Below are positions 60,629-64,000 of a stretch of 64,000 nt of DNA, piece after piece (the first letter of the stretch is position 1; the number at the start of each line of letters is the position of its first letter). The translations under genes were made by a program, and so were the position numbers. The notes under the pieces are model-generated. The model was not told the origin of the DNA. It searched no databases and saw only the letters and a list, made by a program, of their open reading frames with translations. The DNA is taken from contig NC_088171.1 in NCBI RefSeq assembly GCF_028769735.1, forward strand, positions 144,481,917 through 144,545,916, read 5' to 3'. This DNA is from Zonotrichia leucophrys gambelii. Lineage: Eukaryota; Chordata; Aves; Passeriformes; Passerellidae.

Positions 60629-63600
60629 TGTATCAGCATGCAAAGATCTATGGGACAAGCAAGCTTTTGAAGTCTATTTTTTTCTATGGATGGGGAGTTG
60701 AGACTCTCATGGTTGGCCCCTGGGTCTCCACAGTATTCTGGTGTGGAAATTTTTTAGAAAGATGCATTAGTAACATATTAAAGCTGAGTGGAAATGATGT
60801 AAGGGAGCCAAGTGAAATAAAATCAAAATTGACTACCAGGGAACTCTCCCTGTCAATGAGGGTGAAAAGGAATCTGTGAATAAACAGCAAGGCAATAGTG
60901 TAAGGTTCATTACAAAACCTGGTAAAAAGAGGAATAAATGAAACAATGAAACTGTGGGAGACCAGCTGATATGATAAGAGTGAAGGATGACTTAGCTCTT
61001 TTCTTTTTTTATAGGCTGAGCCTTGATATCTTTTAAAGTAAATGCCATGCTGTTGTCTGTGGGAATGTTGCTTGTGTATGATACCTGGGTTTAACTTTAT
61101 GATTTTACAGACCAAATTCAGCATGGGCCTAAGTGATCATAATTACAGTTGGCATCAGTGGGGTAAGACCTAACAACAGTGCATGAGTTAATTGGATGAT
61201 GGGATTTGCATTTCCCATGTATGCAAGCACTGCTCAGTGGCACACAAGTGTGCTTAGAATACTATCAAGGATTAACCTTCAGTTTGTGTTTCTAGTGCCT
61301 ACAGTGTCTGGAATAAATGCTTGCACATGCACAACTAAAACTAGAGCTAGCTCAGATACTGATGATTTTTACTTATTTGTTTTCACATCTTTGGAATGAT
61401 AGGAAGAATATTTTTCTATTAGGATATCTGTACTACAGATGATACAAGAAGCTTTCTTCTCTACGAATATCCTACAGTATTTACAAGTATCTTAAAACCT
61501 CACAGTCCTCCAAAGTTCTGCCCTGAATGTCTCTCTTGTCTTGAATTCCCTCAAATCCCAGTAGGAAGCATAGAAAGAAACACAAGAAATTTGCATTGCT
61601 CAGCCTTGAAATGTGCAGCTTAACTGCAAAAATAGAAATATTTGCAAGTCATAGTTGCCAGGTTTACTGGAAGGCACAGCTGTCTGCTTAACGCATCAAA
61701 ACAAGACTCTGCCTGTATAAAAAAGTCAAAAATAACTATATGTCTTCCAGCAAAAAACCCACTGTGGTAGAAAGACCACAGTGCAGAGATCAGATATCAG
61801 AGACAGGTAATTGTTCAGGTCACTGCTTCTCTGCTCATTATAAATCAAAGCCAGGAGGATGCCCTGTGTGGCCATTCTGTGCAGTCCATGGCTGGTTTTA
61901 TTCACCTTTGTGTCACCTTTGTGTCACCTTTGTGTCACCTCTATTCCTTTGCATACAATTCCAGTTATAACCCAGCACACTCCTGGAACTCCAAGGGCAG
62001 CAGCAGAAGAGCTCAGCTCCCAGCTGGATAAAATCATAAACATTTCTTTGCAGCTTTTGCCCTGCCTGGGCAGCCCTTGTCAAGGTTGACTGACCATGTT
62101 GTGAACTGCTGTGAGCTGCTGTTTCACAACTCAGGCAAAGCTGTGTGCTCTGCTGCTGTGATATCACATATTGTCACAAAAAATGGCACAAAGAGAAGGG
62201 CTGAGGTTTGCAGAGAGAGGATTGTCATCTGGAAGGAAAGACCTATGTAGATTGAGCTCTGGTTAGCCAGAAGATTCTCTCAGCTTCTTATGGGATCTCT
62301 CTGGGAAGGGAGAACAGGTATCAGTGATTCCCTCCACATGCCTTTCCAACATGACATGAAGAATGAGATCAGGCGGCTCCTGAAAATTGTGTTCCTTACA
62401 GTCAGTGACTGATGGAAGATGGAGTTTTCTGTCCTGGACAGAACATTTTAGTGTCACTTGCTAATCATTACTCTCTGGGTCTTCTTGGCATCTCTGAGAA
62501 ATGTACGTATCTTAAAGTGTAACCCTTGTTGAGCCAAGGGAGCAGGAGGAAGAGAAGTGCAGAAATTATCTTTCCAGGTCCCTGGGCTCCTCAGCTGGGA
62601 TTGTCTCAGCTGTGCCCTGAGTTTGATGCTGACCATGTTTACAGCAGAGCCACTCTCAGCTGAGCCTGATCCAAGCTGCTGGTGGGAGTCCTAGCCCAGA
62701 GAACCAGCAGAGTCATAACATAAGGGAATGAAAAGAAGGTTGTGAGTATTTAAATTCTCAGAGAGTTAATTGATTTGCTGGTGTGCGCATAAAATTTTGG
62801 GGCAGAGTTAGATGAGACCCAGAACTGCTCCATCCTACTCCAGTGTCTTCCAGTGTAAGTGTTCTTTGCTCTGTTGAATCCAGTGAGGCAGAATAACCTG
62901 TTTTTCTGATTTCTGGGGCTGTCATGCTGGATGGTAACAGTAAGAGCAGTAGACAAAATGTCATCCTTTGAGAGATCCACTTTCATTTTTCCATGCAGGA
63001 GCTGATACATGAACTAAAAGTCTGAGACTCTAATTGCAGAGTCATCGTCATTTGATGGAGATGCCTACTCCATCATGTGACTGCTAAGCATAGATAAGAG
63101 AGAAATAGTGGATCTGTGTCTTAATAATGGAGTCATTGTTTAGCATGGACCAAAACCTCACTCTGGACCAAAAACTCACAAGCCCAGATTTTATTTCCAG
63201 TTTAAATAAACACTATGAATATTTTTGCATCTCAGTAGTGCCCAGAATTGACCAGGTACCCCCATGGGTCCTAGGAAACAGCCCTGGTTTGTGCTGTTGG
63301 CAGACTTCTACAGGCATGCAGGTAACTTCTGAATGGACTGGTGATGAAGCCATTGAGAGAGGGGTCCATGGGCCCTGGGTGGGAGCTGCCAGTTCTTGTA
63401 CTGCTATTTAGAACAGTTTGGTGCCTAAACTCCGTCATGTAACCTGAGACAAAAGCGAGCACATGGCAGTGTCAAAACAGAGCCATGAATGGATGAACAT
63501 GGTATTTGTTATAAATCTTCTAATACTAGGTGTCTTTCTGATTCTGTGCTTAGTATTTGATAGGGACACATTCATGTTCCCATGAATAAAATTATGACAG

Positions 63601-64000
63601 TGCTGTTAAAACATTTTCTTTCCTTTTTGTAGCAGTTGTGTTTGTCATAAATATTCTCCCTCCTTAAGGACGACAGTTAAGTGTTTTGATATCCATATCC
63701 TGGTGTTTTCTTAATAAGAAAAACAAACTTTCTGTGGAACACTTAATGAAGTTTTATTTTCTGTTGTTCCTTTTTGTGAAGCCAAATATTCCTGCATAAT
63801 CAAATTGTTGCTTGACCACAAAATTCCAGCATCTCTCTAATGCCTTTCAGACTTTTGAGAGACCAATTCTCTGATGATTTCTCTGTAGCAGACCTGCTTT
63901 CAGCTCCTGCTTGCTGTTGATATCATTGTGGTGTAAACTGAGCAATGACTGTAATCAAAACTTCAGTGTTTTCCCCAGAACACAGCAGGTTGCTATGTGG
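60629..64000. other. Unannotated AT-rich DNA
   Basis: No gene recognised. A three-copy 11-bp repeat lies at 61904-61936. Open frames are short with no domain. The window ends without entering a recognisable feature. Confidence 0.55.
61904..61940. repeat. 11-bp tandem repeat, three copies
   Basis: The unit ACCTTTGTGTC is repeated exactly three times, followed by a partial copy (ACCT). Confidence 0.9.

Noticed and set aside
11514..64000. Retroviral gag, pol or env genes next to the LTRs
   Set aside because: No frame or motif of these proteins was seen beside any LTR. They are solo LTRs or, at 11.5-12.8 kb, a fragment with only a primer site.
1..64000. CRISPR arrays, tRNA genes, operons, bacterial signals
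   Set aside because: No spaced identical repeats, tRNA cloverleaf or compact gene arrangement was seen; the repeat content is that of a bird genome.

Overview
This window looks like gene-poor, AT-rich nuclear DNA from a bird, probably a songbird. The evidence is many truncated CR1 LINEs whose 3' ends carry the avian ATTCTGTG-type terminus and the TTGGAAGGGACC-type motif, several endogenous-retrovirus LTRs, and one dead copy of an ITPRIP-like 1 (ITPRIPL1-like) gene. That family is, as I recall, multicopy in passerines. I found no intact protein-coding gene, tRNA, rRNA or CRISPR array, and nothing bacterial or viral that could be active. Almost all open frames are short and have no recognisable domain.

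Layout. 1-11.5 kb is unrecognised AT-rich DNA with a few short repeats. 11.5-12.8 kb is an ERVK-like LTR split by a CR1, followed by a primer-binding-site-like sequence. 16.5-18.1 kb holds a CR1 end and a decayed tandem array (period about 150 bp) interrupted by an LTR. 18.2-20.5 kb is a GC-rich block carrying the ITPRIPL1-like pseudogene on the minus strand. 22.6-23.8 kb is an LTR split by a second, inverted LTR. 26.4-26.7 kb is a CR1. 29.3-37.0 kb holds three LTRs, probably a fourth, three CR1 pieces and a local direct duplication. 41.9-43.3 kb is a CR1, a G-quadruplex-type repeat and an LTR. 46.7-49.2 kb is a cluster of four CR1 pieces. 55.1-55.3 kb is an old CR1. 57.8-60.6 kb has an LTR and CR1 on the plus strand followed by a CR1 and a related LTR on the minus strand. 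The rest is unassigned.

Nothing here works as an operon or pathway. The window reads as a record of insertions: LTRs with 5- or 6-bp target-site duplications and no internal genes (solo LTRs), 5'-truncated CR1s, nesting, and one GC-rich segment that seems to have arrived by DNA-level copying and then decayed. Family names come from remembered consensus features and were not checked against a database. I saw no undescribed biological system; the findings are structural and evolutionary.
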